NCBI RefSeq assembly: GCF_001857965.1
Contig: NZ_CP017774.1
Coordinates: 930,001-994,000 of the forward strand
Direction: 5' to 3'
From: Flavobacterium commune
GTDB taxonomy: Bacteria; Bacteroidota; Bacteroidia; Flavobacteriales; Flavobacteriaceae
DNA: 64,000 nucleotides
Below, piece after piece: positions 10,294 to 19,119 of this stretch; position 1 is the first letter of the stretch; every line of letters starts with the position of its first letter. Both the position numbers and the translations under genes were made by a program. The notes beneath the pieces are model-generated. The model did not search any database and was not told the origin of the DNA. It saw only the letters and a program-made list of their open reading frames with translations.

Positions 10294-10449
10294 CTAATTC
10301 TTTTACATTCAATATTGAATAGGATAACATTTTTTACATTAACGAAAAAGTAAAACTATTATTACGTATTTAAAAAATAAATATAAGAAATATCTTTTAA
10401 AAAACACAACCAACATTGTTAAATTAAAAAAAATATTACATTATATTAT

Positions 10450-10836
10450 TTAACTCTGTTCTTTAACTTCTAATAACCAAGCTAATGCCTTCTCTTTATT
10501 TGTAAAAACTAAAAAGGGCATAATAGGTTTTTTTAATTTGATATAAGTGTTATAAATAAACTTTGTTATATGAGAATTCACTAATACCGCCACAGCATGT
10601 AAACAATTTTGACCATACTGATCAGCATAATCTCGAGCTTCTTTAGTAATGTTTTTCACATTGCTTAAATCATATAACCAATATTGATTTTTCCCTTCTG
10701 AAATTTCTTCTCTAAGCCTGACAACACCTTTCATCCTCTCAAGATCAACTTCTACTCCTTCACGGAATCTTGAAAACATTATCCCATTCTCTAACCAAAA
10801 CTCTATATAATCATTTTTAACTGAACTATCTTTCAT
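10450..10836 (-). CDS. Small STAS/SEC14-like protein, paralogue A
   Basis: This 128-residue soluble protein belongs to the same family as the next two genes. Shared signatures are FW-ENG near residue 13, LREEIS-GKNQYWLYDL near residue 48, KEARDYADQYGQ near residue 68, LVNSHITKFIYNTY near residue 85 and FTNKEKALAWLLE at the end. The alternating strand/helix order, ending in a long amphipathic helix, looks like a SpoIIAA/STAS-type or SEC14-like fold. That assignment rests on pattern and memory of Flavobacterium homologues, not on a search. There is no catalytic motif. The start at 10836 aligns with paralogue B. It sits between paralogue B and the hybrid kinase. Confidence 0.75.
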   Translation of the reverse strand: MKDSSVKNDYIEFWLENGIMFSRFREGVEVDLERMKGVVRLREEISEGKNQYWLYDLSNVKNITKEARDYADQYGQNCLHAVAVLVNSHITKFIYNTYIKLKKPIMPFLVFTNKEKALAWLLEVKEQS

Positions 10837-10921
10837 GATTTTCTACTTATTGAAACCAACTTATGTATTATTATTTATCTATAAAACGCTAAATATATAG
10901 TAATTTACACTTTATCCACTA

Positions 10922-11308
10922 TTAGTGTTTCTCTTTCTTTTTTAATTCTTTCAACCAATTGACTGCATCATCTTTTTTAGTAAAACCCTTTAAAGGAACT
11001 GTACTATTCTTTAAGAGCATAAAAGTATTAAGAATATATTTGACAACATGGGAATTCAACACTACTGCACAGGCATAAAGATGATCTTGTCCATATTGAT
11101 CAGCATAATCACGAGCCTCTTTATTATAGGATTTAATTCCGTTAAAATCATAACACCAATATTGCTTTTCACCAGCTGATATTTCAGTTCGCAGGTCAAT
11201 TATTGATTTTAAAGTTTCGATAGTGCCTTCCGTTACTTTTTTAAATTGAGAATACAGGATTCCATCTTCTATCCAAAATTTAATAAAATCATTTTCGGCT
11301 TCTTTCAT
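10922..11308 (-). CDS. Small STAS/SEC14-like protein, paralogue B
   Basis: This 128-residue protein shows roughly 45-50 percent identity by eye to paralogues A and C. It carries the same NDFIKFWIEDGILYSQFK start, AGEKQYWCYDFNGIKSYNKE, ARDYADQYGQ, LNSHVVKYILNTF and FTKKDDAVNWLKEL blocks. It begins three bases after the stop of paralogue C, so the two are very likely co-transcribed. Conservation of the YWCYDF and NSH blocks across copies suggests a shared ligand or partner surface. No known function is claimed. Confidence 0.75.
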   Translation of the reverse strand: MKEAENDFIKFWIEDGILYSQFKKVTEGTIETLKSIIDLRTEISAGEKQYWCYDFNGIKSYNKEARDYADQYGQDHLYACAVVLNSHVVKYILNTFMLLKNSTVPLKGFTKKDDAVNWLKELKKKEKH

Positions 11309-11311
11309 GTC

Positions 11312-11700
11312 TCATTTTTTTTCATTTTCTGACTTTATTTCCAACAACCATTTAACTGCTTTTTCTCTATCGGTAAATACCTGAAAAGGAAAACCAGGTG
11401 ATTTTAATTTCACATACATATTATATATAAATTTTGTAACATGTGAATCAACCATCATTGCATTTGCATGAATAAAATCTTGACCATATTTTTCCGTATA
11501 ATCTCTTGCTTCTTTATTGAGGGAAACTATTTTTGCACCATCCATACACCAATATTGATTCGTATTTTTCGAAATTTCATGCCTTAATTCTATTAATTTA
11601 GACATAATTTTTAAATCAATTTCAATAGGTTCTTTAAGTTCATTTATAACACTCCATTTTCAAACCAAAATCGCGCATATTCATTTTCTACCATTTCCAT
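11312..11700 (-). pseudogene. Small STAS/SEC14-like protein, paralogue C, with single-base frameshift
   Basis: An ATG at 11700 opens MEMVENEYARFWFENGVL and then hits TAA at 11644-11646. The missing middle continues in another frame as NELKEPIEIDLKIMSKLIELRHEIS and onward to the stop at 11312. Aligned with paralogue B, exactly one base is missing: GIL-Y-SQFK in B matches GVL-(TA)-NELK here, so a TAY tyrosine codon has lost its third base between 11645 and 11644. A 97-residue product could still start at the ATG at 11605 (MSKLIELRHEIS), but it would lack the first 30 or so residues, including the FW-ENG strand. Either a sequencing error or a true lesion would explain it. The intact frame would start five bases after the stop of the fusion gene at 11706. 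Confidence 0.78.
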
Positions 11701-11705
11701 TTTTT

Positions 11706-14111
11706 TTACATATTTGAATAAGAATTAATAATCTCTGAATTGTATGTATCCTGAATTCTAATATAAGCAAAAGTTGGCATACTAACTGCAGCATACTTTT
11801 GTTTTTCATAATCAGATGTTATTCCTAAATATGTTTTTGATTTCCCTAAATCATTACCTCTTTTTACCATATAATACATCACTTGTTTGTACAAATGATG
11901 AGACTTAACATAATCATAATTCAAACCAACAACAAGAGGACAGGAATGATTTTTACCTACAAAATGCCATATACAACCAATCAATTCTTCAGAATCTTTA
12001 ATACGGAATTCTATAAATTCCCAGTCTTCATATTGAGATAAAATTTTGGCTATTTTGTTAGGATATGAAAAGAAATTAAACGCATAATTTGCTTTTTTAA
12101 TATTGGTAAACAATTGATAATGTTTTTCAGCTTCAGCATCTGTCAATGTTTTTTTAATCGAAATATCATATTGATCTTCATATTTAAAAACATAACGTTT
12201 TATATTGTTTATACTATTTTTAGAACTCAAAAATGACAACAACTCATCTTTTGTATTCCATTTTGGAAGCGAAACAATATTAGTATTAGGCATACTCACT
12301 CTTACATAACCTTCATTTTCAAATACTTGTTGAAATTTAAAATCGGATTGAAAATCTCTCAAAATAACTACTTTAGAATTAGTTTCATTTTTTATTTTTT
12401 CAACTTCAACAAAAAAACTGTTTAATGCCTGATTTACCAAAACGTGTTCTGCATCTATATACAAATGTGTCCCTTCGGTAAATAAACATCCCATTGCTAA
12501 TGTTTGCGAACAAAGATAATAAGGATTATGTTTACGTTCTTCCTCTATCTGTCTGGACACATTAGTATGAGACAACATATCATCCTTATAAATAGCTCCT
12601 GTAAAAAAAGTAGCTAATACAACATTTCCATCTTTATCTTTAATGATTACATAATGAAAACTCCAGTTCTCTTCTACTTTATCATTATTTGAAAAAATTT
12701 CTTCAATACACTTCAAACCGTTATAAGAATAATTTCCTTTATCACTAAAAAAACGATCCCATAAACAAGGCTCTATTTCACTGATACTTTTATATTTCTC
12801 AACAAAAACATTCTTCTCCTCAATAATCTTTTCTATTAGTTTTCCTTTAAAAGGAATATTGAACACTTTATAAATTTTCTCTAAATCCTCATTTTCCTCT
12901 TCAACAGCTAAATGAAAATTTTTATTTATTGAAGAAACTAATTGATCAATATCTTTTTTAGTATTATGCCTAGTTAATGTAAAACGCAATCCTGTTTTAT
13001 CATTGGGTACAACTGGATATGTTGCCGTATTTACATAAAAACCATCAGCCAGAACTTTCTGAATTAAATTATGTGTCACTTTTGCCGAACCTGTACCAAT
13101 AAAATAAATAGGAGTTTCCTCTGAAGAAGTATTAGTCAAATTAAACTCCGCCAATTTAATATTTAAATACTTAATTAACTCTTTCAACTCATTTTGATAC
13201 TCATCTATTTCATCCGAAAGTAAGATTTCTGCCGAACCAATAGCAGCCCCAACATTGGCAGGAGATAAAGGATGCGTATATGCCAAAACTCCTCCATATA
13301 TGTTTATTTTCCGATACATTTCTTTATCATTAAAAATAGCAATACCACCTATACTCCCAAAACCTTTTGCTAAAGTACTAATCAAAACTACTCTTTCATT
13401 ATACTTAAAACTCCCGAACACTGTACCACATCCTTTATTCCCAGTCCAGCCTACCCCGTGTGCGTCATCAAAATACAAATGTAATTTTGGATATTTTTCT
13501 AATAAATAAAGTAATTCTTTCTTATGCGGCAAATCCCCATACATTGAATAAACCCCATCAGCCATATACCAAATTTTATTGTATTGATTATAACCTCGTT
13601 TAATGAAATCCTCCAACATTTCCATATTATTATGCCGAATCATCTTTACCATAGTTCCTTGCAATTTTGCAAATTGAGAAGGATATTGAACACTATAATG
13701 CACTTGTTGATCCAGAATAATCAAATCATTTGATTCAACTATAGTCCCAATAATAGATTGATGAGCAACAGAAGTTGACGTATAAATAATAACAGGGCGA
13801 TTATCAAAGATTCTACTAACTAAATTCTCTAATTCTTCAAGATAAGGTGCTTTTATAAAAGTTCTGGAAATTGAAAAATGCGACCCGTATTTATCCAATA
13901 ATTCATGACTTTTAGCTAATATTTTGGGGTGTTTTTCTAATCCTAAATAACCACAGGTACCAAAATTCACTAATTCACGTCCTTTAATAGTAAATTTTTC
14001 GCCATTAAAACTTTGCTCTTCAGAATTAATATGCATAATTCCTTTTTCTTTAGCTGCAGTAAAAATATGATCGACTACATCATAAGTGTTAGTGTGTTTA
14101 ATTTTTGCCAA
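11706..14111 (-). CDS. Alpha-oxoamine synthase / GNAT acyltransferase fusion
   Basis: Residues 1-400 of 801 form a PLP-dependent alpha-oxoamine synthase (BioF, KBL, serine palmitoyltransferase, CqsA class). Visible motifs are NFGTCGYLGLEKHP near 49, YGSHFSISR near 75, PLP-stacking His138 (DQQVHYSVQ), YMADGVYSMYGD near 182, YFDDAHGVGW with Asp215 and His218, and Schiff-base Lys249 in ISTLAKGFGSIGG. Residues 410-801 look like a GNAT/BioF2-type acyltransferase (WSFHYVIIKDKDGNVVLA; WEFIEFRIKDSEELIGCIW). The TTG at 14111 is the only sensible start and gives the MAKIKH N-terminus I recall from relatives. Known members condense an amino acid with an acyl thioester, so an amino-ketone lipid, perhaps then N- or O-acylated, is a reasonable inference. 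The product is unknown. Confidence 0.85.
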   Translation of the reverse strand: MAKIKHTNTYDVVDHIFTAAKEKGIMHINSEEQSFNGEKFTIKGRELVNFGTCGYLGLEKHPKILAKSHELLDKYGSHFSISRTFIKAPYLEELENLVSRIFDNRPVIIYTSTSVAHQSIIGTIVESNDLIILDQQVHYSVQYPSQFAKLQGTMVKMIRHNNMEMLEDFIKRGYNQYNKIWYMADGVYSMYGDLPHKKELLYLLEKYPKLHLYFDDAHGVGWTGNKGCGTVFGSFKYNERVVLISTLAKGFGSIGGIAIFNDKEMYRKINIYGGVLAYTHPLSPANVGAAIGSAEILLSDEIDEYQNELKELIKYLNIKLAEFNLTNTSSEETPIYFIGTGSAKVTHNLIQKVLADGFYVNTATYPVVPNDKTGLRFTLTRHNTKKDIDQLVSSINKNFHLAVEEENEDLEKIYKVFNIPFKGKLIEKIIEEKNVFVEKYKSISEIEPCLWDRFFSDKGNYSYNGLKCIEEIFSNNDKVEENWSFHYVIIKDKDGNVVLATFFTGAIYKDDMLSHTNVSRQIEEERKHNPYYLCSQTLAMGCLFTEGTHLYIDAEHVLVNQALNSFFVEVEKIKNETNSKVVILRDFQSDFKFQQVFENEGYVRVSMPNTNIVSLPKWNTKDELLSFLSSKNSINNIKRYVFKYEDQYDISIKKTLTDAEAEKHYQLFTNIKKANYAFNFFSYPNKIAKILSQYEDWEFIEFRIKDSEELIGCIWHFVGKNHSCPLVVGLNYDYVKSHHLYKQVMYYMVKRGNDLGKSKTYLGITSDYEKQKYAAVSMPTFAYIRIQDTYNSEIINSYSNM

Positions 14112-14312
14112 ACCATCAAATATTAAAATAATTAATAAATAATTTCGTATAAATATTTTTTTTCAGGTTACCAAATAGGCATACTGAAAAATTAACACAA
14201 AACTATTCGGGGCAAAATAGCATTGATTTACCGTGATTTACACATAAGGTGTACATAATCAAATATAACAAAAAAAGGATAACTCATGAAGGAGTTGAGC
14301 TTTAAACCAAGT

Positions 14313-14765
14313 TTATTCCCTGTTTTTACTATCGATCCATATAGTTACAGGACCATCATTAAGTAGGGCTACTTTCATATCAGCACCAAATTCACCGGTT
14401 TGAACTTTTTTACCAATTTCTGATTCTAATTTTCGAACAAAATTTTCATAAAGCGGAATCGCAATTTCAGGTTTGGACGCTTTTATATAAGAAGGTCTGT
14501 TTCCTTTTTTAGTGCCAGCATGAAGTGTAAATTGACTCACTACAATAATATCTCCATCAACATCTTGGACTGATAGATTCATCACATTGCTTTCATCACC
14601 AAAAATGCGAATTTTAGCAATTTTAGCAATTAACCAATCAATATCTTCTTGTGTATCGGCATCTTCAACACCAACAAGAACCAATAAACCTTTATTTATT
14701 TCAGCAACAATTTTATTATCTATAGTAACCGATGCCGACGAAACTCTTTGAATTACAACTCTCAT
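14313..14765 (-). CDS. dtd: D-aminoacyl-tRNA deacylase
   Basis: This 150-residue cytoplasmic enzyme hydrolyses D-amino acids wrongly attached to tRNA. Both family signatures are present: the SQFTL motif with its catalytic Thr (VVSQFTLHAGTKKGNRPS, near residue 80) and the cis-proline motif as NDGPVTIWID at the C-terminus (Asn-Asp-Gly-Pro in place of the more common Asn-x-Gly-Pro). Length is typical. Its ATG overlaps the rsgA stop by one base (ATGA-type junction at 14765), so it is translationally coupled to rsgA. A weak hairpin plus a T-run downstream of the stop (about 14272-14300) may end the unit. Confidence 0.96.
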   Translation of the reverse strand: MRVVIQRVSSASVTIDNKIVAEINKGLLVLVGVEDADTQEDIDWLIAKIAKIRIFGDESNVMNLSVQDVDGDIIVVSQFTLHAGTKKGNRPSYIKASKPEIAIPLYENFVRKLESEIGKKVQTGEFGADMKVALLNDGPVTIWIDSKNRE

Positions 14766-15742
14766 TAACCTCTGGATTTATCACTATTCTTTCTGTCCTC
14801 GTCATAAATATCGGTACGGTAATGTTCGTCATCTCCTTCTAACAATTTAAGATAACTATTGTAACGCGACCACGAAATTTCTTCTTTCTCTAAAGCTTCT
14901 TTTATAGCACATTTAGGTTCTTCCTTATGAAGGCAATTATTAAACTTACATTTATCTTTCAACTTAAAGAACTCTGGAAAATATCCACTAATTTCTTCTT
15001 TTTCCATATCTACCACTCCAAAACCACGAATTCCGGGAGTATCAATAATTTTAGCTCCAAAAGAAAGATCAAACATTTCGGCAAAAGTAGTGGTATGCTG
15101 TCCTTGCGAATGAGATTCAGATATTTGTTTAGTCTTTAAATTCAAAGTAGGTTCTATAGCATTCACCAAAGTTGATTTTCCAACTCCCGAATGCCCCGAA
15201 AACATACTTACCTTATCTTTCATCAAATCAATCAGCTTATCCAGACCTTTACGCTCTTGTGCGGAAACACGCAAACATTGGTAACCGATATTTTCATAAG
15301 TATATTGCAGGAACAACTGCTCATCCAAGGCTGCTTCATCAAAAGTATCAATCTTATTAAACACTAAAATAGCTTCGATGCCATAAGCCTCAGCAGTCAC
15401 CAAAAAACGATCAATAAAACTGGTGGTAGTTGGCGGATTATTAATCGTTACCAACAAGAAAACAATATCAATATTAGAAGCAATGATATGGGTTTGTTTG
15501 GAAAGATTAACCGATTTTCTGACAATATAATTTTTCCTGTCCTGAATAGTATTAATCACACCTGTTATCTGGGCATTTGATTCTTCTAATTCAAAATCAA
15601 CACGGTCGCCTACAGCGATAGGATTAGTACTTTTAATACCTTTCATCCTAAACTTTCCTTTTATTCTACACTCTACAAAATTCCCTTCATCGGATTTTAC
15701 CGTGTACCAGCTTCCTGTTGATTTATAAACGATTCCTGTCAT
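14765..15742 (-). CDS. rsgA: Ribosome small-subunit-dependent GTPase A
   Basis: This is a late 30S assembly GTPase of 325 residues. An N-terminal OB fold (VECRIKGKFRMKGIKSTNPIAVGD) leads into a circularly permuted GTPase. The G4 motif VFNKID comes first (near residue 120), then the P-loop GHSGVGKSTLVN (near 183), a His-rich switch (SHSQGQHTTT) and G3 DTPGIRGFG. A C-terminal zinc finger follows (CKFNNCLHKEEPKCAI). The permuted order G4-G1-G3 is diagnostic of the RsgA/YjeQ family. It is transcribed with dtd. The 170-base upstream gap contains the terminator of the Phe/Tyr operon. Confidence 0.96.
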   Translation of the reverse strand: MTGIVYKSTGSWYTVKSDEGNFVECRIKGKFRMKGIKSTNPIAVGDRVDFELEESNAQITGVINTIQDRKNYIVRKSVNLSKQTHIIASNIDIVFLLVTINNPPTTTSFIDRFLVTAEAYGIEAILVFNKIDTFDEAALDEQLFLQYTYENIGYQCLRVSAQERKGLDKLIDLMKDKVSMFSGHSGVGKSTLVNAIEPTLNLKTKQISESHSQGQHTTTFAEMFDLSFGAKIIDTPGIRGFGVVDMEKEEISGYFPEFFKLKDKCKFNNCLHKEEPKCAIKEALEKEEISWSRYNSYLKLLEGDDEHYRTDIYDEDRKNSDKSRG

Positions 15743-15856
15743 TTTCAGATTTTAGATATCAGATTCCAGATTTTAAATTAATCTAAAACCTTTGCAAAGA
15801 TAAATGATTGTTTTTGGTATACTATTGAAAAAAGAGAGGTTTTTATATGCTAAAAA

Positions 15857-15891
15857 AAATCCCTTCAGCTTTTGTAAAGCCAAAGGGATTT
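15857..15891 (-). terminator. Intrinsic terminator of the Phe/Tyr operon
   Basis: On the minus strand AAATCCCTT pairs with AAGGGATTT, with a further inner stem (GGCTTT/AAAGCT type), followed by a run of U. It lies 22 bases after the stop of the DAHP synthase/chorismate mutase gene. Confidence 0.85.
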
Positions 15892-15912
15892 CGATTTTAT
15901 ATTTCAAGTCAA

Positions 15913-16995
15913 TTATCCGTTGATAATTTTCTCTTGGTGCTCAATACTCTCTTGGTGAATTGATTTGAATAATTTGGTGATAAATTCAGCAGACAATCCT
16001 TTCTTAGCTCCTTCTGCCACCATTTTCTCCTGGATTTCATTCCAACGAGTGTTTTGCAGAACAGCTACATTGTTTTCTTTTTTCACCTGACCAATTTCGT
16101 CAGCAACTTTCATTCTTTTTCCTAAAAGCTCTAATAAGTTAGCATCCAAAACATCGATATTAGCTCTTAATTTCGTCATTTTTTGTTCGAAATCAGCAGT
16201 ATCACCGCTCACTTTTCTCACTTTTAAGTCTTTCAGGATTTGTTTTAACGCATCTGGAGTAACTTGTTGAGCAGCATCAGACCAAGCATTATCCGGGTCA
16301 ATATGCGTTTCGATAATCATACCATCATAGTTCAAATCTAAAGCTTCCTGAGTTACTTCAAGAATCATATTACGGTTTCCTGTAATGTGAGATGGATCGA
16401 TGATTAATGGTAAATCAGGGAATTTATTTTGCAATTCGATAGCAATTTGCCATTCTGGAATATTTCTGTATTTAGTTTTCTCATAAGTAGAGAAACCTCT
16501 GTGGATTACTCCTAAATTCTTGATACCAGCCATGTGTAAACGCTCAACACCACCAAGCCATAAAGCCATATCAGGGTTTACCGGGTTTTTAACCAAAACA
16601 ATTTTATCAGTTCCTGCCAATGTATCAGCAATTTCCTGAACTGCAAATGGATTAGCCGTTGTACGAGCTCCAACCCATAATACATCGATATCATATTCTA
16701 AAGCTAATTTACAGTGAGCCGCTGTAGCAACCTCAGTTCCCATCAACAATCCTGTTTCTTCTTTAGCTTTTTTCAACCATTTTAATCCTATCTCTCCAAT
16801 TCCTTCAAATCCTCCCGGACGAGTTCTTGGTTTCCAAATTCCTGCTCTAAATACGCTTACATCAGAATTTTTCAATTCGTGAGCAATTTTTAATACTTGC
16901 TCTTCAGTTTCAGCACTACAAGGTCCTGCTATCACAAATGGATGATTCAATTTGAAAGCATCCAACCAATTTCTCATTTCTTTTGTGTTTTCCAT
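15913..16995 (-). CDS. Bifunctional DAHP synthase / chorismate mutase
   Basis: Residues 1-255 of 360 form a type I-beta (KDO8P synthase-like) DAHP synthase: HPFVIAGPCSAETEEQV near residue 18, IWKPRTRPGGFEG near 53, KNPVNPDMALW near 135 and PSHITGNR near 200. Residues 270-360 are an AroQ-type chorismate mutase (KLRANIDVLDANLLELLGKR, with the basic residues of the active helix). DAHP synthase is the first committed step of aromatic biosynthesis, and chorismate mutase starts the Phe/Tyr branch. Fusing them usually makes the synthase sensitive to prephenate or chorismate. It is the last gene of the pheA operon, 45 bases after tyrA, so it falls under the leader attenuator at 19969-20108. Confidence 0.95.
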   Translation of the reverse strand: MENTKEMRNWLDAFKLNHPFVIAGPCSAETEEQVLKIAHELKNSDVSVFRAGIWKPRTRPGGFEGIGEIGLKWLKKAKEETGLLMGTEVATAAHCKLALEYDIDVLWVGARTTANPFAVQEIADTLAGTDKIVLVKNPVNPDMALWLGGVERLHMAGIKNLGVIHRGFSTYEKTKYRNIPEWQIAIELQNKFPDLPLIIDPSHITGNRNMILEVTQEALDLNYDGMIIETHIDPDNAWSDAAQQVTPDALKQILKDLKVRKVSGDTADFEQKMTKLRANIDVLDANLLELLGKRMKVADEIGQVKKENNVAVLQNTRWNEIQEKMVAEGAKKGLSAEFITKLFKSIHQESIEHQEKIING

Positions 16996-17040
16996 CTTTT
17001 TAGTTATTTATTCTTTTAATTATGTGTTGTTATTATTCTT

Positions 17041-17898
17041 CTATTTTTTAACGCTTATTCCGTTTAGTATTTCTCTGATTTTATTTACGCTTGCCATTTC
17101 TTCATAAATTGCATTGTAATCATCCTGTACTAATAAATCTCTAAACTGAGTCAGATTCGAAATATATTCTTCTAATGATTCTAAAACCTGTGCTTTATTC
17201 TGTTCGAAAATTGGCGTCCACATCGCTGGTGAACTTTTAGCTAAACGCACCGTACTTTCAAAACCGGAACCCGCCATATCAAAAATATCCTGCTCGTGTT
17301 TTTCTTTATTAATCACTGTTTTTCCTAACATAAAGGAACTAATGTGCGATAAATGCGAAACATAAGCAATGTGTTTATCATGCGATTTTGGATCCATATA
17401 ACGAATACGCATTCCCATAGCTTTAAACACTTCCAAGGCTTTTTCCTGTAATTTGAAAGCCGTTTTTTCTACTTCGCAAATGATATTTGTTTTATCTCTA
17501 AACAAATTTCTCAAAGCTGCCGAAGGCCCCGAAAATTCCGTTCCGGCAATAGGATGAGTGGCAATAAAATTTCTTCTTTTAGGATGATTCGCTACCGCTT
17601 TACAAATTGGATTCTTAGTCGAACCTACTTCTAAAACAATGGCATTTTCTCCAACTAAATCCAGTACTTTAGGCAATAAACTAATGGCAACATTTACAGG
17701 AACCGACACAATTACAAAATCTGCTTCCTGCAAATCTTCCATTGTAGCCGCAACATCAATAACTCCTAACTCTAATGCTTGCTGCAAATGTTTGTCGTTA
17801 TTGTCTATTCCGTAAATAGTAGCTTCCGGATAAAGTGCTTTGATGTCTAAAACCATCGAACCACCTATTAATCCTATACCTATTACAAATACTTTCAT
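17041..17898 (-). CDS. tyrA: Prephenate dehydrogenase
   Basis: This enzyme converts prephenate to 4-hydroxyphenylpyruvate with NAD. The 285-residue protein opens with a Rossmann motif (MKVFVIGIGLIGGSMVLDI). It has the family's THPIAGTEFSGP segment near residue 115 and SHLSHISSFMLG with the catalytic-type His near 180. There is no fused chorismate mutase, because the mutase is on the downstream gene product. It sits four bases after the aminotransferase stop and 45 before the DAHP synthase fusion, in the Phe/Tyr operon. Confidence 0.94.
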   Translation of the reverse strand: MKVFVIGIGLIGGSMVLDIKALYPEATIYGIDNNDKHLQQALELGVIDVAATMEDLQEADFVIVSVPVNVAISLLPKVLDLVGENAIVLEVGSTKNPICKAVANHPKRRNFIATHPIAGTEFSGPSAALRNLFRDKTNIICEVEKTAFKLQEKALEVFKAMGMRIRYMDPKSHDKHIAYVSHLSHISSFMLGKTVINKEKHEQDIFDMAGSGFESTVRLAKSSPAMWTPIFEQNKAQVLESLEEYISNLTQFRDLLVQDDYNAIYEEMASVNKIREILNGISVKK

Positions 17899-17902
17899 TT
17901 TG

Positions 17903-19048
17903 TTAAAATCTATCTATTGCTTCCTGAACTTTCTCTTCTTTCACACATAATGCAAATCGAATATATCCTTCTCCATTAGAACCGAAAATAGTTCCCGGCG
18001 CAATAAAAATATATTTTTCGTGCAATATCTGATCAATGAACTTTTCTGCTGATTGTATTCCCTCAGGTAATTTAGCCCAAACAAATAAACCTACTCCTTC
18101 CTTATAAACTTTACAACCTAATTTTTCGGCTAATTGCTCCGTTAAAACGCGGCGTCTTTTATATATTTCATTCATGGAATCAAACCATGATTGATCACTC
18201 TTTAATGCTTCGATAGCTCCTTTTTGGATTCCAAAAAACATTCCGCTATCCATATTACTTTTCACTCTTAAAACAGCATCGATAAGGTCAGCGTTTCCTG
18301 AAACCATTCCTACTCGCCATCCCGCCATGTTAAAAGTCTTACTCAATGAATTCAACTCTAAAGCCACATCTTTAGCTCCTTCCACCTGCAACAAACTCAT
18401 AGGATTGTCATTCAAAACAAAACTGTATGGATTGTCATTCACTAACAGTATTTGGTGTTTTTTGGCGAAAGCCACTAAATTTTTAAATAACTCTAAACTT
18501 CCTCTGGCTCCTGTTGGCATGTGCGGATAACCTATCCACATTAATTTTACTTTCGATAAATCTAATTTTTCTAAAGCTTCAAAATCAGGTTCCCAATTAT
18601 TAGCTTCTGCCAAATCATAATAAACAGCTTCTGCTCCTACTAAATTCGTAACCGAAGTATAAGTTGGATATCCCGGATTAGGAATTAAAACCTGATCTCC
18701 TTCGTTCAAAAATGCCAATGAAATGTGCATGATTCCTTCTTTAGAACCCATCAAAGGCAAAATCTCCGTATTTGAATTTAATTCTACCTGAAAATTGTTC
18801 TTATAGAAAGCCGCCATACTACTTCTCAATTCCGGCAATCCCTGATAACTTTGATATCCATGTGCATTTTCGTCTTGAATAGCCAATGCAACAGCATCAA
18901 TAACAGCTTTCGATGGTGCCAAATCAGGGCTTCCAATTCCCATATTAATGATAGGTTTTCCTTCTGATGCCAATTGTCTCACTTCTCTCAATTTTGATGA
19001 AAAGTAGTATTCCTCAACTGTATTTAATCTATTTGCTGTTGTAATCAT
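17903..19048 (-). CDS. PLP-dependent aromatic/aspartate-type aminotransferase
   Basis: This 381-residue fold-type I class I/II aminotransferase probably converts phenylpyruvate or 4-hydroxyphenylpyruvate (or prephenate) to the amino acid, given that it lies between pheA and tyrA. Visible motifs are NMGIGSPDLAPS near residue 35, PNPGYPTY near 123, YPHMPTG near 174, NDNPYSFV near 200 and the Schiff-base Lys in ELNSLSKTFNMAGWRVG near 238, with the phosphate-binding Arg in that segment. The C-terminal IRFALCVKEEKVQEA block is typical. Annotation pipelines would call it a generic aminotransferase; the substrate is inferred from context. Confidence 0.9.
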   Translation of the reverse strand: MITTANRLNTVEEYYFSSKLREVRQLASEGKPIINMGIGSPDLAPSKAVIDAVALAIQDENAHGYQSYQGLPELRSSMAAFYKNNFQVELNSNTEILPLMGSKEGIMHISLAFLNEGDQVLIPNPGYPTYTSVTNLVGAEAVYYDLAEANNWEPDFEALEKLDLSKVKLMWIGYPHMPTGARGSLELFKNLVAFAKKHQILLVNDNPYSFVLNDNPMSLLQVEGAKDVALELNSLSKTFNMAGWRVGMVSGNADLIDAVLRVKSNMDSGMFFGIQKGAIEALKSDQSWFDSMNEIYKRRRVLTEQLAEKLGCKVYKEGVGLFVWAKLPEGIQSAEKFIDQILHEKYIFIAPGTIFGSNGEGYIRFALCVKEEKVQEAIDRF

Positions 19049-19119
19049 TTTATTCTTTGCTTTTGAACTATTCTCGACTTTGCTCGAATTGACAATCTGC
19101 TTATATTTTTTACTCTTTT

